Assembly: GCA_049718665.1 (NCBI GenBank)
Contig: JBNARO010000016.1
Span: forward strand, 1 to 42,618
Length of the DNA: 42,618 nt
Origin: NZ13-RE01 sp049718665
Lineage (GTDB): Bacteria; Dictyoglomota; Dictyoglomia; Dictyoglomales; Dictyoglomaceae
Reading direction: 5' to 3'
The position numbers and the translations under genes were made by a program. Positions within the stretch are counted from its first letter, which is position 1; each line of letters begins with the position of its first letter. Below, in pieces: positions 8,947 through 17,724 of the stretch. The notes under the pieces are model-generated. The model saw only the letters and a program-made list of their open reading frames with translations. It did not search any database and was not told where the DNA came from.

Positions 8947-9890
8947 TCATTATTTGAAGAATTAATAGAATTCTGTAAAGTATCCTCATCTAATGCCAGA
9001 AAATCTCCAAAAACACTCATCTTTAATGAAGCCAATATGTTTCCATATTTTGCACATTCCTCTAGATTTTTATCCTTTAAATACCCATATAAAAACCCAG
9101 CTACAAAGGCATCTCCTGCTCCAATTCTATCCACAATATCAGTAGAAAGAGCTTGCCGAACAAAATATTTATCTTTAAAAAGTACAGAACATCCTTCTTC
9201 TCCTTTTGTAAGTACATATATTTTATCTTCCCCAAACTTTTTCTGAAGAGTATATAAAATTTTTTCATCTTCCAATTCATCTCCAAAAAGAAGTCTATAA
9301 TCTTCTCTTTTTATAAATAGAATATCAACAAAAGGAAGAATCATGTTAATAAATCTTCTACATTCATCCACTTCCCATAATTTTTGCCTATAATTTACAT
9401 CAAAAGATATCTTTTGATTTCCCTTTTTAGATTTGCATATCTTTATTACATTATCTTTGCATATTTCACTTAAACTTGGAGTTATACCAGTGAGATGAAT
9501 AAGCCTTGCCTTTCTTATATAATCCAGATCTAAATCCGTAAGCTGAGTAAGTGAGAAAGAAGAATTTTTACGATCATAAAGTACTTTAATACCCTTTTTC
9601 CTGTGATGAAGTTCTACAAAGTATAATCCCATTCTTCCTTCAGAAACAAGTTTTACTCTACTTACTCCAATACCATATTTCTTAAGTTCACTTAGAGCTT
9701 TGTATCCTAAAAAACTATTTGGAAAAAAGGAAATAAATTCTGTTTTCAAACCCAAAATAGAAAGAGGGATAAGGACATTTGCCTCTGCCCCTCCGATTTC
9801 CACATTCCAGGTATTACTATTTAAAAAAGTACGAAACCTCTCTGGTGTAATCCTTACCATTACTTCTCCATAAGAAATTACATCTACCAT
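8928..9890 (-). CDS. PfkB-family sugar kinase (2-keto-3-deoxygluconate kinase-like)
   Basis: A 320-residue ribokinase-fold enzyme. The substrate-lid region GGAEANVLIPLSILG is near residue 33, and the PfkB signature DRIGAGDAFVAGFLYG with the catalytic Asp lies near 250-262. The N-terminus (YGEVMVRITPERF) resembles 2-keto-3-deoxygluconate kinases, so phosphorylation of a keto-deoxy sugar acid is possible and would suit a sugar-acid pathway. Specificity within PfkB cannot be read reliably. SD GGGAGGAATCATG. The gene overlaps the IclR gene downstream. Confidence 0.8.
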   Translation of the reverse strand: MVDVISYGEVMVRITPERFRTFLNSNTWNVEIGGAEANVLIPLSILGLKTEFISFFPNSFLGYKALSELKKYGIGVSRVKLVSEGRMGLYFVELHHRKKGIKVLYDRKNSSFSLTQLTDLDLDYIRKARLIHLTGITPSLSEICKDNVIKICKSKKGNQKISFDVNYRQKLWEVDECRRFINMILPFVDILFIKREDYRLLFGDELEDEKILYTLQKKFGEDKIYVLTKGEEGCSVLFKDKYFVRQALSTDIVDRIGAGDAFVAGFLYGYLKDKNLEECAKYGNILASLKMSVFGDFLALDEDTLQNSINSSNNEWSVER

Positions 9891-9914
9891 GATTCCTCCC
9901 TCTTTCTACGAATA

Positions 9915-10139
9915 TTATTCCCTAAACTTCACTATATAAAGCTTACTATTGGCAGTACTAAAAGATTCAAATCTGCCAACAATTATAATATAGTTAAAAT
10001 CGTAAATAGCTCCCCCAGCCTTCATCTAAATCACTTCCCCATTAGGAATTAATAGAGAATTATTTTCCTGTTTTGGGATACAACCACTAAAAGCAAGAAT
10101 TAATACGATTCCCAAAATATATAATCTAATTCTTTTCAT
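9915..10139 (-). pseudogene. Truncated lipoprotein gene with an in-frame stop
   Basis: The minus strand from ATG 10139 (SD AAGGAG) encodes a clear lipoprotein signal: positive start, hydrophobic core and the lipobox Ala-Phe-Ser-Gly-Cys at residues 16-20. After 37 codons there is TAG (10026-10028). The same frame then continues 36 codons to TAA at 9915. The tail (FNYIIIVGRFESFS, then LYIVKF) looks like a single unit of the secreted propeller repeats 'DGGYIVVGxTxSFG...DxYLVKxD'. I infer the remnant of a much longer surface lipoprotein that lost its repeats. A 37-residue free lipopeptide is the alternative. Confidence 0.6.
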
Positions 10140-10264
10140 TTTTACTTCTCCTTTTTTCATATTATACAATAACTTTGCATTTTATTATTAAGATTATATA
10201 CTCACGTTTTATTTTTAGTCAAGAAAAATAAAAAAACAGCTTTTTGTAATCCTCACTGTTAGAA

Positions 10265-11449
10265 TTAGTATTCTTCTATTTTTACTCTCACACCTTCTTC
10301 GTAAGAGAGATATGCCGCATAAATTACCTTCATTGTATCCTTTGCAAGATCAAAGTCTGACAAAGGTTCTTTATCATTTATTATGCATTCCGCAAAATCC
10401 CTTATTTCTTGAGGATATCCTCTTATCCAATCTTCATCAGGAGTAGGAAAGGTCCAACCCGCTTTTGTCTCTATTTTTTCTGCAATATATTCATCTCCCC
10501 AAATTTCGTGTGCAGGAGCATATGCTAAAATGGTATTATTAGGAGTTATATTCCCATATAGAACTCCTTTTGATGTAAAAACCTGAACAAGATTTTTTAC
10601 TCCTCCAAGACTTGTATCTGACGAAAAAATTACCCCTTTTGAGCCATCCTCAAAAGTTATTATTAAACAAGACCAATCTTCTACATCATACCAGTTTGAA
10701 AACATATAATGTTTTTCTTCTTTTTGAACTTCAGGAATCTTAGTTAAGTTTCCTATTTCTCCTATAACATATAATGGTCTTATAGGCTTTCCATATTTTA
10801 ATCTCCCTTCAAAGGATTTAAGATGCAAAACTACTCCTACAGGATGTGATCCCATTCTCAGAAGACTTCCTCCTCCCGCAGTCTTCCATTTGCGAGAATA
10901 ACTTGCATGAGAACCAGAGTGACTCTCTTCAGCTCTTATCTCAATAATATGTCCTTTACTTACAGAAATTAATCTCTTAATCTTTGTAACTACAGGTGAA
11001 TATACGAAATTTTCTGCATAAAGAAACTTGACATTATTTTCTTTAATAGCTTTTTCTATTTCGGTAACTTTTTCTATAACTTTTTTTAACATATGCCTTT
11101 TCGAAATCTTTCCAACTTCTTCCTCGTTTATATCTTCCCCAAAATATCCTGTAAGAGGCTTTTCACAGATAATATGCTTTTTGGCCTTTGCAGACTCAAT
11201 TATTACTTCCGCATGAAGATTTGTGGGAACACAAATATCTACCGCATCGATATTTTTATCCTCTAACAGCTCTTTATAATTTTCATATACTTTTTTAATA
11301 CCAAATTTCTCAGCAAATTCCTTTGCATGCTCTACTTTTCCAGCGCAAACTCCTACTATATCAAAAAGATGAGAATATTCTTTATAAGCTGAAACATGTA
11401 TATGTGCAGAAAAACCTGCCCCAATAATACCAACTTTTATCTTCTCCAT
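10265..11449 (-). CDS. Gfo/Idh/MocA-family dehydrogenase
   Basis: A 394-residue NAD(P)-dependent oxidoreductase. The Rossmann motif VGIIGAGFSAHIHVSAY lies at residues 6-22, the family EKPL motif (ICEKPLTGYFGE) near 95-106, and the C-terminal alpha/beta domain carries GGGSLLRMGSHPVG with the likely catalytic His. These enzymes act on sugars, sugar acids or inositols. It sits 2 bp after the TctA gene, so it probably oxidises or reduces the compound brought in by the TctABC carrier. An insertion of about 30 charged residues after EKPL is slightly longer than usual. Confidence 0.88.
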   Translation of the reverse strand: MEKIKVGIIGAGFSAHIHVSAYKEYSHLFDIVGVCAGKVEHAKEFAEKFGIKKVYENYKELLEDKNIDAVDICVPTNLHAEVIIESAKAKKHIICEKPLTGYFGEDINEEEVGKISKRHMLKKVIEKVTEIEKAIKENNVKFLYAENFVYSPVVTKIKRLISVSKGHIIEIRAEESHSGSHASYSRKWKTAGGGSLLRMGSHPVGVVLHLKSFEGRLKYGKPIRPLYVIGEIGNLTKIPEVQKEEKHYMFSNWYDVEDWSCLIITFEDGSKGVIFSSDTSLGGVKNLVQVFTSKGVLYGNITPNNTILAYAPAHEIWGDEYIAEKIETKAGWTFPTPDEDWIRGYPQEIRDFAECIINDKEPLSDFDLAKDTMKVIYAAYLSYEEGVRVKIEEY

Positions 11450-11451
11450 AT

Positions 11452-12939
11452 CTATTCTCCTCCTCCCACCTTTGGTCTATATCTAAAGAAGGCAGTAATT
11501 AGAGTCGCTAATATAAGAACTATACAAATAGGACGAGTAAAGAAAGGAGTTATATCTCCTCTTGTTAAAATTATTGCTCTTCTAATATTTTCATCCGCCA
11601 TAGGACCAAGAATAAAACCTAAAACAAAGGGAGCTGCAGGATATTCCATAATTCTCATAAAATATCCAACTATGCCAAAAAAGAGCATTACTATAATATC
11701 AAATATTCTTACATTTATAGCATAAACTCCAAGGACACAAAGTATAAATATAATTGGCATAAGAATTGCAGTATCTATAGTGAGAACTCTTAAAAAGATT
11801 GGGGTAAGAGAAAGTCCAAAGATGGTCATGAGAACTGTAGCAAAGAGCATCATAGCAGCTGTTTCATATATAAATTTAGGATTCTCTATAGGAAGAAGAG
11901 GACCAGGTCTCAAACCATGAAGCCACATAGCAGCAAGAAGAACAGCAGCAGGCGCACTGCCAGGAATTGCTAAGGTTAAAACAGGAATGATAGCACCTCC
12001 TACACATGCATTGTTTCCTGTTTCTGCTGCAATTAGTCCTTCTAAGGAGCCTTTTCCAAATTTTTCAGGCTCTTTGCTCCCTCTTTTTGCTAAATCGTAA
12101 GAGACCCAAGCAGCAACATCTTCCCCAACACCTGGGATAACTCCAATTATAACACTGATAATCCCAGAGCGAATAATATTCCACCAATTTTTAATAAGAA
12201 GAGGAATTTGAGGAAAAGGTCTTCCTTTTAGTTCTACAACTACTTCTCTTTTCCCGTAATCTCTCATACTACTTAAAATTTCAGGTATACCATAAACTCC
12301 CACAAGAACAGGGATTAAAGCAAATCCTCCCATGAGCTCTAATTTTCCAAAGGAATATCTTGGATAAGAGCTAATTCCCTCCATGCCAACTTGTGATAAC
12401 AGTAATCCTAAAAAACCTGCGATCCATCCTTTAAGAGGATCCTTAGGAGCGGTTAATGCGCCACAAATAGTTATTCCGAAAATAGCAAGCCATGCAAATT
12501 CCCAGGAACCAAACATTAAGGCAATTCGTCCTAAAAGAGGTGCAATCGTAAAAATAGATAAAACCCCTATCAAAGAACCAATAGCAGAGGCAGTTGTGGC
12601 AGTACCAAGAGCGGTAGCACCTTGTCCTGATCTTGCAAGAGGATATCCATCAAGAGTAGTAGCCGCATTTGCAGGGGTCCCAGGAATATTAATAAGAATA
12701 GCAGAGCGAGATCCTCCATATATTGCACCTACATACATACAAATAAGCATCACAATAGCCATGTCAGATGGAAAACCAAAGGTAAGTCCTGTGAGAAGAG
12801 CAATTCCCATAGTAGCAGTAAGTCCTGGAAGAGCCCCTATGATTATTCCAAGAAGAGTAGACCATAAAGCGTTAAATAATATAGTTGGTGTAGTAAAATA
12901 TTTAAATAACGCCTCTAAAAGATACACTAAACCCATCAT
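11452..12939 (-). CDS. tctA: Tripartite tricarboxylate transporter, large membrane subunit TctA
   Basis: A 495-residue inner-membrane protein with about 11-12 hydrophobic segments. TctA hallmarks are visible: GALPGLTATMGIALL near residue 37, YGGSRSAILINIPGTPANAATTLDG near 74-98, a second GVIPGVGEDVAAWVSYDLAKR in the middle, and IPGSAPAAVLLAA. It forms the channel of a secondary carrier driven by an ion gradient and fed by the binding protein TctC. It is encoded in order with TctB and TctC. The dense Gly/Pro loops are as in the family. A 190-residue open frame on the opposite strand is a shadow. Confidence 0.95.
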   Translation of the reverse strand: MMGLVYLLEALFKYFTTPTILFNALWSTLLGIIIGALPGLTATMGIALLTGLTFGFPSDMAIVMLICMYVGAIYGGSRSAILINIPGTPANAATTLDGYPLARSGQGATALGTATTASAIGSLIGVLSIFTIAPLLGRIALMFGSWEFAWLAIFGITICGALTAPKDPLKGWIAGFLGLLLSQVGMEGISSYPRYSFGKLELMGGFALIPVLVGVYGIPEILSSMRDYGKREVVVELKGRPFPQIPLLIKNWWNIIRSGIISVIIGVIPGVGEDVAAWVSYDLAKRGSKEPEKFGKGSLEGLIAAETGNNACVGGAIIPVLTLAIPGSAPAAVLLAAMWLHGLRPGPLLPIENPKFIYETAAMMLFATVLMTIFGLSLTPIFLRVLTIDTAILMPIIFILCVLGVYAINVRIFDIIVMLFFGIVGYFMRIMEYPAAPFVLGFILGPMADENIRRAIILTRGDITPFFTRPICIVLILATLITAFFRYRPKVGGGE

Positions 12940-12973
12940 AAAAATTCCCTCCTAAATAATTAGCTAAGGCAAT

Positions 12974-13432
12974 TTATGGCATTGGTATTAGAAAAACTTT
13001 TGAAAAAAGTGTAATTATAACAAAAGTAGATATGATTGAAACGACTAAAAGAAGAATGATCTTTTTTCTATAGAAGAAGAGAGAAAAAGAAAAGATAAAA
13101 AGGAAAGTTAGAATATAAAAGGGAATTTTTTTAAGAAGAAAAGTAAACATCAATATAAAAAAAGCAGTTATCAATAGATTTTGATTTTCTTTATTAATAA
13201 AAAAGTTTTTTATAAGTTTTATATCCTCTTTAAAATCAGATAATTTAATTCTTGATCTTATAACAAGATATAAAGATAATATAAAAAGAACTGTTGCAAG
13301 AAATATAGGAGTAATTCCTGGATATGCATAAACTCCATACGCAGGATCTATAGGCATCTTAAATGCTGTAAGAATAAAAAATAAACTTAAAAAACATAAT
13401 ATTATTCCTGTTATAAAATCTGCTTTTTTCAT
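12974..13432 (-). CDS. tctB: Tripartite tricarboxylate transporter, small membrane subunit TctB
   Basis: A 152-residue membrane protein with four hydrophobic segments, including an N-terminal one (FITGIILCFLSLFFILTA), then a Tyr/Pro-rich loop PIDPAYGVYAYPGITP typical of TctB. I place the start at ATG 13432, preceded by GGAGGG and five A's. The upstream ATG at 13444 has a ribosome site touching it and is unlikely. The sequence is poorly conserved across the family, so position between TctA and TctC carries much of the weight. Confidence 0.88.
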   Translation of the reverse strand: MKKADFITGIILCFLSLFFILTAFKMPIDPAYGVYAYPGITPIFLATVLFILSLYLVIRSRIKLSDFKEDIKLIKNFFINKENQNLLITAFFILMFTFLLKKIPFYILTFLFIFSFSLFFYRKKIILLLVVSIISTFVIITLFSKVFLIPMP

Positions 13433-13454
13433 TTTTCCCTCCATCCTCCAAAAA

Positions 13455-13472
13455 GGGGCTCTTAAGAGCCCC
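13455..13472 (-). terminator. Terminator/attenuator after tctC
   Basis: GGGGCTCTTAAGAGCCCC is a perfect 18-base palindrome. On the minus strand it is followed by a run of T, 8 bases after the tctC stop. It lies inside the operon before tctB, so it probably lets the binding protein be made in excess over the membrane subunits. Confidence 0.8.
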
Positions 13473-13479
13473 TAAGTTT

Positions 13480-14478
13480 TTATTTTTTCCTTGGTATATT
13501 AAATTTCTCAGGAGAGACTTTTGCTATTCCTTGTTCATAAAGGAGCCAGCATACTCTTGATGCTATCTCTTCATTCAATTCATCAGCCTTCTCTCCATAA
13601 ATACATACTTGAGTTAATCCATTTTCTTCCGCATATTTCTTCATAGTAGAAGAATATGCTGATTTAACAAATACCTTTGTTACAGTATTAATAACCTCCT
13701 TAGGAACATCCTTCGGAATTAGAATACCAAAATATGCTCCTGTTTCAGGGTAATCTGGATAATAGGTCCTTATTGATGGTATTCTACCATAGCCAGATAT
13801 GACTATAGATGTTTTACCAAGAGTTGCAAGAGCCCTTAATTTTCCAGCTCTAAGCATTGGAGTTACCTCCATTGAAAGTTGCATTACTACTTCTGTCTCT
13901 CCACTTACTGTAGCAACAACAGCAGGAGCTCCACCTGCATATGGAACATGCCTATACTTTACACCAAAATACATAGAAAATATCTCTACCGCTAGATGAC
14001 CCGCACTTCCAACTCCTGCAGAAGCAACTGTTACCTCCCCAGGTCTTTTCTTCATTTCCTCTACTAAATCCTTTACACTCTTATATTTTGAATCAGGTCT
14101 CACACAGATTACGTTAGGTGCATATATTACCCAAAAAGAAGCCCAATCTCTATGAGTAACATCAAAATATCCTAAAACAGGATATTTAACAACATCTACT
14201 ACTGCATTTGCTGCCCAAGTATAACCATCATGAGGAGAATCCCACGCATTTTTCATTCCAATGGAGCCTGCAGCTCCAGGAGTATTTACTACCACAATCT
14301 TTTGTCCTAAATATTTCTCCATTTCACCAGCAAGAGTCCTTGTAGTTAAATCTGTAGAGCCTCCTGCTGCCCACGGAACAATTACAGTTATAGGTTTTAC
14401 TGGTTTCCATTCCGCAGATAAAACAGGTATAGATATTAAAGTAATAAAAAGAAGGATACTTAAAATTATTCTTTTCAT
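13480..14478 (-). CDS. tctC: Tripartite tricarboxylate transporter, extracytoplasmic binding protein TctC
   Basis: A 332-residue exported solute-binding protein. A signal peptide covers about residues 1-21 (MKR, hydrophobic core, cleavage after LSA). The Bug/TctC hallmark WAAGGSTDLTTRTLA follows at about 35-49, then VVNTPGAAGSIGM, the VRPDSKYKSVKDLVE stretch and RHVPYAGGAPAVVA. TctC proteins bind carboxylates such as citrate, nicotinate or aromatic and sugar acids; the ligand here is not readable. It lies 61 bp downstream of the alcohol dehydrogenase gene and is separated from tctB by a terminator-like hairpin. Confidence 0.95.
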   Translation of the reverse strand: MKRIILSILLFITLISIPVLSAEWKPVKPITVIVPWAAGGSTDLTTRTLAGEMEKYLGQKIVVVNTPGAAGSIGMKNAWDSPHDGYTWAANAVVDVVKYPVLGYFDVTHRDWASFWVIYAPNVICVRPDSKYKSVKDLVEEMKKRPGEVTVASAGVGSAGHLAVEIFSMYFGVKYRHVPYAGGAPAVVATVSGETEVVMQLSMEVTPMLRAGKLRALATLGKTSIVISGYGRIPSIRTYYPDYPETGAYFGILIPKDVPKEVINTVTKVFVKSAYSSTMKKYAEENGLTQVCIYGEKADELNEEIASRVCWLLYEQGIAKVSPEKFNIPRKK

Positions 14479-14539
14479 TTTTTATCTCCTCCTTTAAAAT
14501 TAAGATTTGATTAAAGAATTAAAGTTTAATCTCACCTCC

Positions 14540-15637
14540 TTATTCCCAATCATTTTCTAATACTACTTTTAAGGCTTCTTTTTTTCTCATAAGTTCTAAT
14601 GCATCATTTACTCTCTTTAAAGGAAGTCTATGAGTAACAAAGAGAGAGAAAAGATCTTTATTCTTCGAAATAAATGATACAGCTTTATAAAGATGATTCC
14701 CTTCACTAACCCATATTCCTTGAAGAGTCAAATTCTTAGATGCAATTTCGTATACATCAATTGGAATTTTCTCTTGAGGAGTCGAAACACCTACTATAAG
14801 ATAAATACCTCCTTTTCTCAAAAGGTCAATTCCTTCTAAAATAGCACTACTATTCCCTGTTGCCTCTATAACTATATCCGCACCTCTTCCATAAGTTATA
14901 TCCCGAATTTTTTGTCTCCTCTCTTGCATAGAAAATTCATTTCTATCAATGACAAGATCTACTCCAATTTTCCTTGCTATATCCAACCTCTTTGAAGATC
15001 CAGAGATAAGAATAACATTTTCAGCCCCCAAATACCTTGCTAAAGCACAAGAAAACATACCTAAAGGTCCTCCACCTTGTATTACAATAGTTTTACCCAA
15101 GAGATTGTTATTCAGAGAATCAAAGGCATGAACTGCTGTTGCGCCTGAGCAACCTGCCAAAGCCATTATTGAGGGATCAACATCTTTTGGAAGTTTTATT
15201 ATTTCTGTTTTTTCTTCTAAAATCATATATTCGCTAAAGGCACCAAGAAGATATGGATATTCTGCAGAAGACCTATTTATTCCATAAATCTTTCTATAAG
15301 GACAAAGAGAAGATTCTTTTAAAACTTTACAATAGAAACATTCCCCACAAACAATTCCTCTATTCCAAATAATTAAATCTCCTTTTTTAAGAATTTCTCC
15401 ATTCAAGTCTTTTTTCTCCCCATTTATCTCAATTACTTCTCCTACACCTTCATGCCCTAAAATGATTGGAAGAGGAGTTCTTATATCTTTTCCTTCAATC
15501 ATATATAAGTCAGAGCCACATATTCCTGAAGAAATAATTCTTATTAATAAACCATTTTTAGGAATTTCTGGAATATCAATTTCTCTTAAGACTAAGGGTT
15601 TATTAAACTCTTCGAGTACCATAGCCCTCGCTTTCAT
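14540..15637 (-). CDS. Zinc-dependent medium-chain alcohol/sorbitol dehydrogenase
   Basis: A 365-residue MDR-family dehydrogenase. The catalytic zinc Cys is in SGICGSD near residue 40 and the GHEGVGEV motif follows near 61. The structural zinc lobe is CGECFYCKVLKESSLC (C-x2-C-x2-C-x7-C). The nucleotide fold has IQGGGPLGMFSCALA near 186. It is of the threonine/sorbitol dehydrogenase type. It is the first complete gene of the catabolic cluster, with SD GAGGAGG. Just upstream lies an IclR fragment whose stop codon is 18 bases from its ATG, so an IclR gene once preceded it. Substrate unknown. Confidence 0.88.
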   Translation of the reverse strand: MKARAMVLEEFNKPLVLREIDIPEIPKNGLLIRIISSGICGSDLYMIEGKDIRTPLPIILGHEGVGEVIEINGEKKDLNGEILKKGDLIIWNRGIVCGECFYCKVLKESSLCPYRKIYGINRSSAEYPYLLGAFSEYMILEEKTEIIKLPKDVDPSIMALAGCSGATAVHAFDSLNNNLLGKTIVIQGGGPLGMFSCALARYLGAENVILISGSSKRLDIARKIGVDLVIDRNEFSMQERRQKIRDITYGRGADIVIEATGNSSAILEGIDLLRKGGIYLIVGVSTPQEKIPIDVYEIASKNLTLQGIWVSEGNHLYKAVSFISKNKDLFSLFVTHRLPLKRVNDALELMRKKEALKVVLENDWE

Positions 15638-15654
15638 AAAATGCCTCCTCTATT

Positions 15655-15783
15655 TTATTCTTTAATCTCTTTATCAAGACTATAAACAGGGAGAGCTTTA
15701 CCATAACTTGCTGAACAAGATAATATTGTTACAGTCCCTGCCTCCTCTACTTTATCAATATAAACTTCTATTATTTTTCTTGC
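15655..15783 (-). pseudogene. Fragment of an IclR-family regulator
   Basis: A 42-codon minus-strand frame ending in TAA at 15655 contains VYIDKVEEAGTV, then SASYGKALPVYS. This matches the effector-domain core of the complete IclR protein in this window (VYIDKVEGPGTL, then STSFGKVLLAYS). There is no HTH and no start codon. The piece lies directly upstream of the alcohol dehydrogenase gene, and the transposase remnant begins about 90 bases further on. I infer that a second IclR gene was cut down when the element inserted or was lost. Confidence 0.65.
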
Positions 15784-15870
15784 ATAAATACCTGTTTTGC
15801 ATATTAGTAAATTCAATTGTAAATTTTCAAAATAAATTTTAAATCATGTTTACTATTTTGTCAAATTTTT

Positions 15871-16184
15871 CGGGAGAGGCTGTTCAAAAAAACAAGAGAA
15901 GTTGAAATAAGAGGAAACATTAGATTTGCTTTTAGAGTATGTGAGAAGGGAGATAGAATAAAGTACAGTCAAAGGATAAAAAGGGGAAAAGAGATAGTGA
16001 AAGAGACTTTTAGGGTAGATGTAGTGGATGAAAGGAGAAAGAAAAATAGAATAGAGAGTGTATTTGGGAACATAAAAAGAGGAGGAAGGGACTACTTTAT
16101 AAGAATTCTTTTAATTTGGCTCTTTAAAATTGCCCTTCTAAATATATCATTTCCCCTTATTTAAAATTTTTTTGAACACTCTCA
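15871..16184 (+). mobile_element. Insertion-sequence remnant with both ends
   Basis: Left end CGGGAGAGGCTGTTCAAAAAAA (15871-15892) and right end AAATTTTTTTGAACACTCTC (16165-16184) are imperfect inverted repeats. Between them, 15892-16164 is an open frame without a start. It encodes a transposase C-terminus containing RIESVFGNIKRGGRDYF and ends in TAA beside the right end. The catalytic N-terminal two thirds are missing, so the copy is internally deleted and not autonomous. The flanks share AATTTTTCGGGAGA (about 15863 and 16184), either a target duplication or the start of a second element. Confidence 0.75.
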
Positions 16185-16240
16185 ATTTTTCGGGAGACTG
16201 TTTGAAAAATCGTGATGTTAGTTAAATTGATTGTGGAAGA

Positions 16241-16444
16241 CTTACTCCTTCAGGATATAATAGGCAACCTTGAATCTTTGGGGTAGTTACTGATAAGAAA
16301 TTAAAAATAAATTGGCAGAAATTGGTAAATTGTCTAGAAAATATGGAACTTATGGTGATATTAGTGGTAGGGTTTCCTGCTGAAATCCCTCAAAGACCAA
16401 AAAAGAAAGAACTTCATGAAGTTTTAAGATTGCAAAAATTTTAA
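16241..16444 (+). pseudogene. Nitroreductase-family remnant
   Basis: One frame runs from 16241 to TAA at 16442-16444 and reads Thr-Pro-Ser-Gly-Tyr-Asn-Arg-Gln-Pro, stop (TGA 16271), then Ile-Phe-Gly-Val-Val-Thr-Asp-Lys-Lys-Leu. It ends with GFPAEIPQRPKKKELHEVL. Nitroreductases have 'APSxxNxQPWxFxVVTD' and end with 'GYPAExPxxxxRxxLxEV', so the TGA probably replaces the Trp codon TGG. The FMN-binding middle part is gone. The piece follows a second IS-like end (GGGAGACTGTTTGAAAAA, 16193-16210). Confidence 0.6.
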
Positions 16445-16459
16445 CTCTTGTAATTTAAG

Positions 16460-17635
16460 CTATTTTTTCAGAACTTGGTATATTCCGCATTTAAGATATA
16501 AAGATTCAGGATGAGAAAGGAGTATAGGATGATCTTTTGCCTGAGTTCGAAATTCTACAAATCTTAATATCCTATTGGCATCATAACTTGCAGAATCTAT
16601 TACTTTTTGAAAAAGATCAGGAGTTACATGTTGAGAGCAAGAGCAGGTAATAAGAAAACCTCCATCACGAATAATTTTCATGGCTCTAAGATTTATCTCT
16701 TTATATCCTCTTAAGGCATTCTCTATTGTCTTTTGTGATTTTGTAAATGCAGGAGGGTCAAGAATAACTACATCAAATGTTCTTCCGTTTTTATGAAAGT
16801 TTCTTAAAATATCAAAGGCATTTCCTTCTATAAAATCCACTTTCCCAGAAAAACCATTAATTTCGACATTTCTTTTAGCAAGTTCTAAAGCAGATGAGGA
16901 AACATCTATAGCAGTAACCCTGCTTGCTCCAAATTTAATGGCATGAAGAGCAAAAGAGCCAGTATAGCAAAAGGTGTCAAGAACTTCCGCTCCATTTACA
17001 ATTCCTTCCAATGCTCTCCTATTTTCTTTCTGATCAAGGAAATATCCAGTTTTTTGTCCATTCTCTACATCCACAATTATCCTAAGCCCATTCTCTTCTA
17101 TCTCTACCTTAGGATCAAAATTCCCCTTTAAAACTCCTTTTATTTGTGAAAGTCCTTCAATTTCTCTTACAGGAACGTCATTTCTCTCATATATACCTTT
17201 TGGCTGAAATATTTCATCAAGAACTTCAACAATAATATTTTTAAATCTATCTATCCCAAGGGCAAGAGTTTGAATCACAAGAATATTTTCAAATTTATCT
17301 ACAATTAATCCAGGAAGCATATCTGCCTCTGCAAAAACCACCCTACAAGACCTTGTATCCACAAGTTTTTTCCTATACTCCCAAGCCTGAAGAATCCTTT
17401 TATAAAAAAACTCTTTGTTAATATCTTCTTCTCTTCGTGTAAGAATTCTAACTGTGATCTTAGATTTTGGATTTATATATCCTCTACCAATAAAACTATT
17501 ACTGGCATCATATATATCTACCACATCCCCAGGTTCAAAATTTCCATCAACCTTTGCTATTTCATTTTCATATATCCAAGGAAAACCTCTTGTTATCTTT
17601 GTATGTACATTCTTTTTTAAAATTACTCTTGCCAA
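16460..17635 (-). CDS. Class I SAM-dependent rRNA methyltransferase (RlmI-like)
   Basis: A 391-residue protein with an N-terminal PUA domain (about 1-75; FPWIYENEIAKVDG, GRGYINPKSKITVRIL), a small linker domain, and a C-terminal Rossmann methyltransferase. Motif I is VLDTFCYTGSFALHA near 215, the acidic SAM loop is AIDVSS, motif IV is LDPPAFTKSQ near 290, and the catalytic Cys region is ITCSCSQHV. This layout is that of RlmI/YccW, which makes m5C in 23S rRNA; the exact target is inferred. It stands alone between the remnants downstream and the terminator of the sugar ABC operon upstream. Confidence 0.9.
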   Translation of the reverse strand: MARVILKKNVHTKITRGFPWIYENEIAKVDGNFEPGDVVDIYDASNSFIGRGYINPKSKITVRILTRREEDINKEFFYKRILQAWEYRKKLVDTRSCRVVFAEADMLPGLIVDKFENILVIQTLALGIDRFKNIIVEVLDEIFQPKGIYERNDVPVREIEGLSQIKGVLKGNFDPKVEIEENGLRIIVDVENGQKTGYFLDQKENRRALEGIVNGAEVLDTFCYTGSFALHAIKFGASRVTAIDVSSSALELAKRNVEINGFSGKVDFIEGNAFDILRNFHKNGRTFDVVILDPPAFTKSQKTIENALRGYKEINLRAMKIIRDGGFLITCSCSQHVTPDLFQKVIDSASYDANRILRFVEFRTQAKDHPILLSHPESLYLKCGIYQVLKK

Positions 17636-17662
17636 CTTTGCCCTTCTCCTCCTTGATAATTA

Positions 17663-17699
17663 AAAACCCTCCCTTATTTTATCTCTGAAGGAGGGTTTT
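17663..17699 (-). terminator. Terminator of the sugar ABC operon
   Basis: AAAACCCTCC (17663-17672) pairs with GGAGGGTTTT (17690-17699). On the minus strand the stem is followed by TTAATT, just after the end of the second permease gene. Confidence 0.8.
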
Positions 17700-17724
17700 A
17701 AGCTAATTAATAGAAGAATTTATT

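Noticed and set aside
8896..9246. 116-codon plus-strand open frame across the IclR and PfkB genes
   Set aside because: Both genes on the other strand show clear conserved motifs; this frame has none and is a shadow.
12383..12955. 190-codon open frame opposite tctA
   Set aside because: It mirrors the transmembrane coding of tctA on the other strand, rich in Ala, Pro and Ile, with no ribosome site and no family resemblance.
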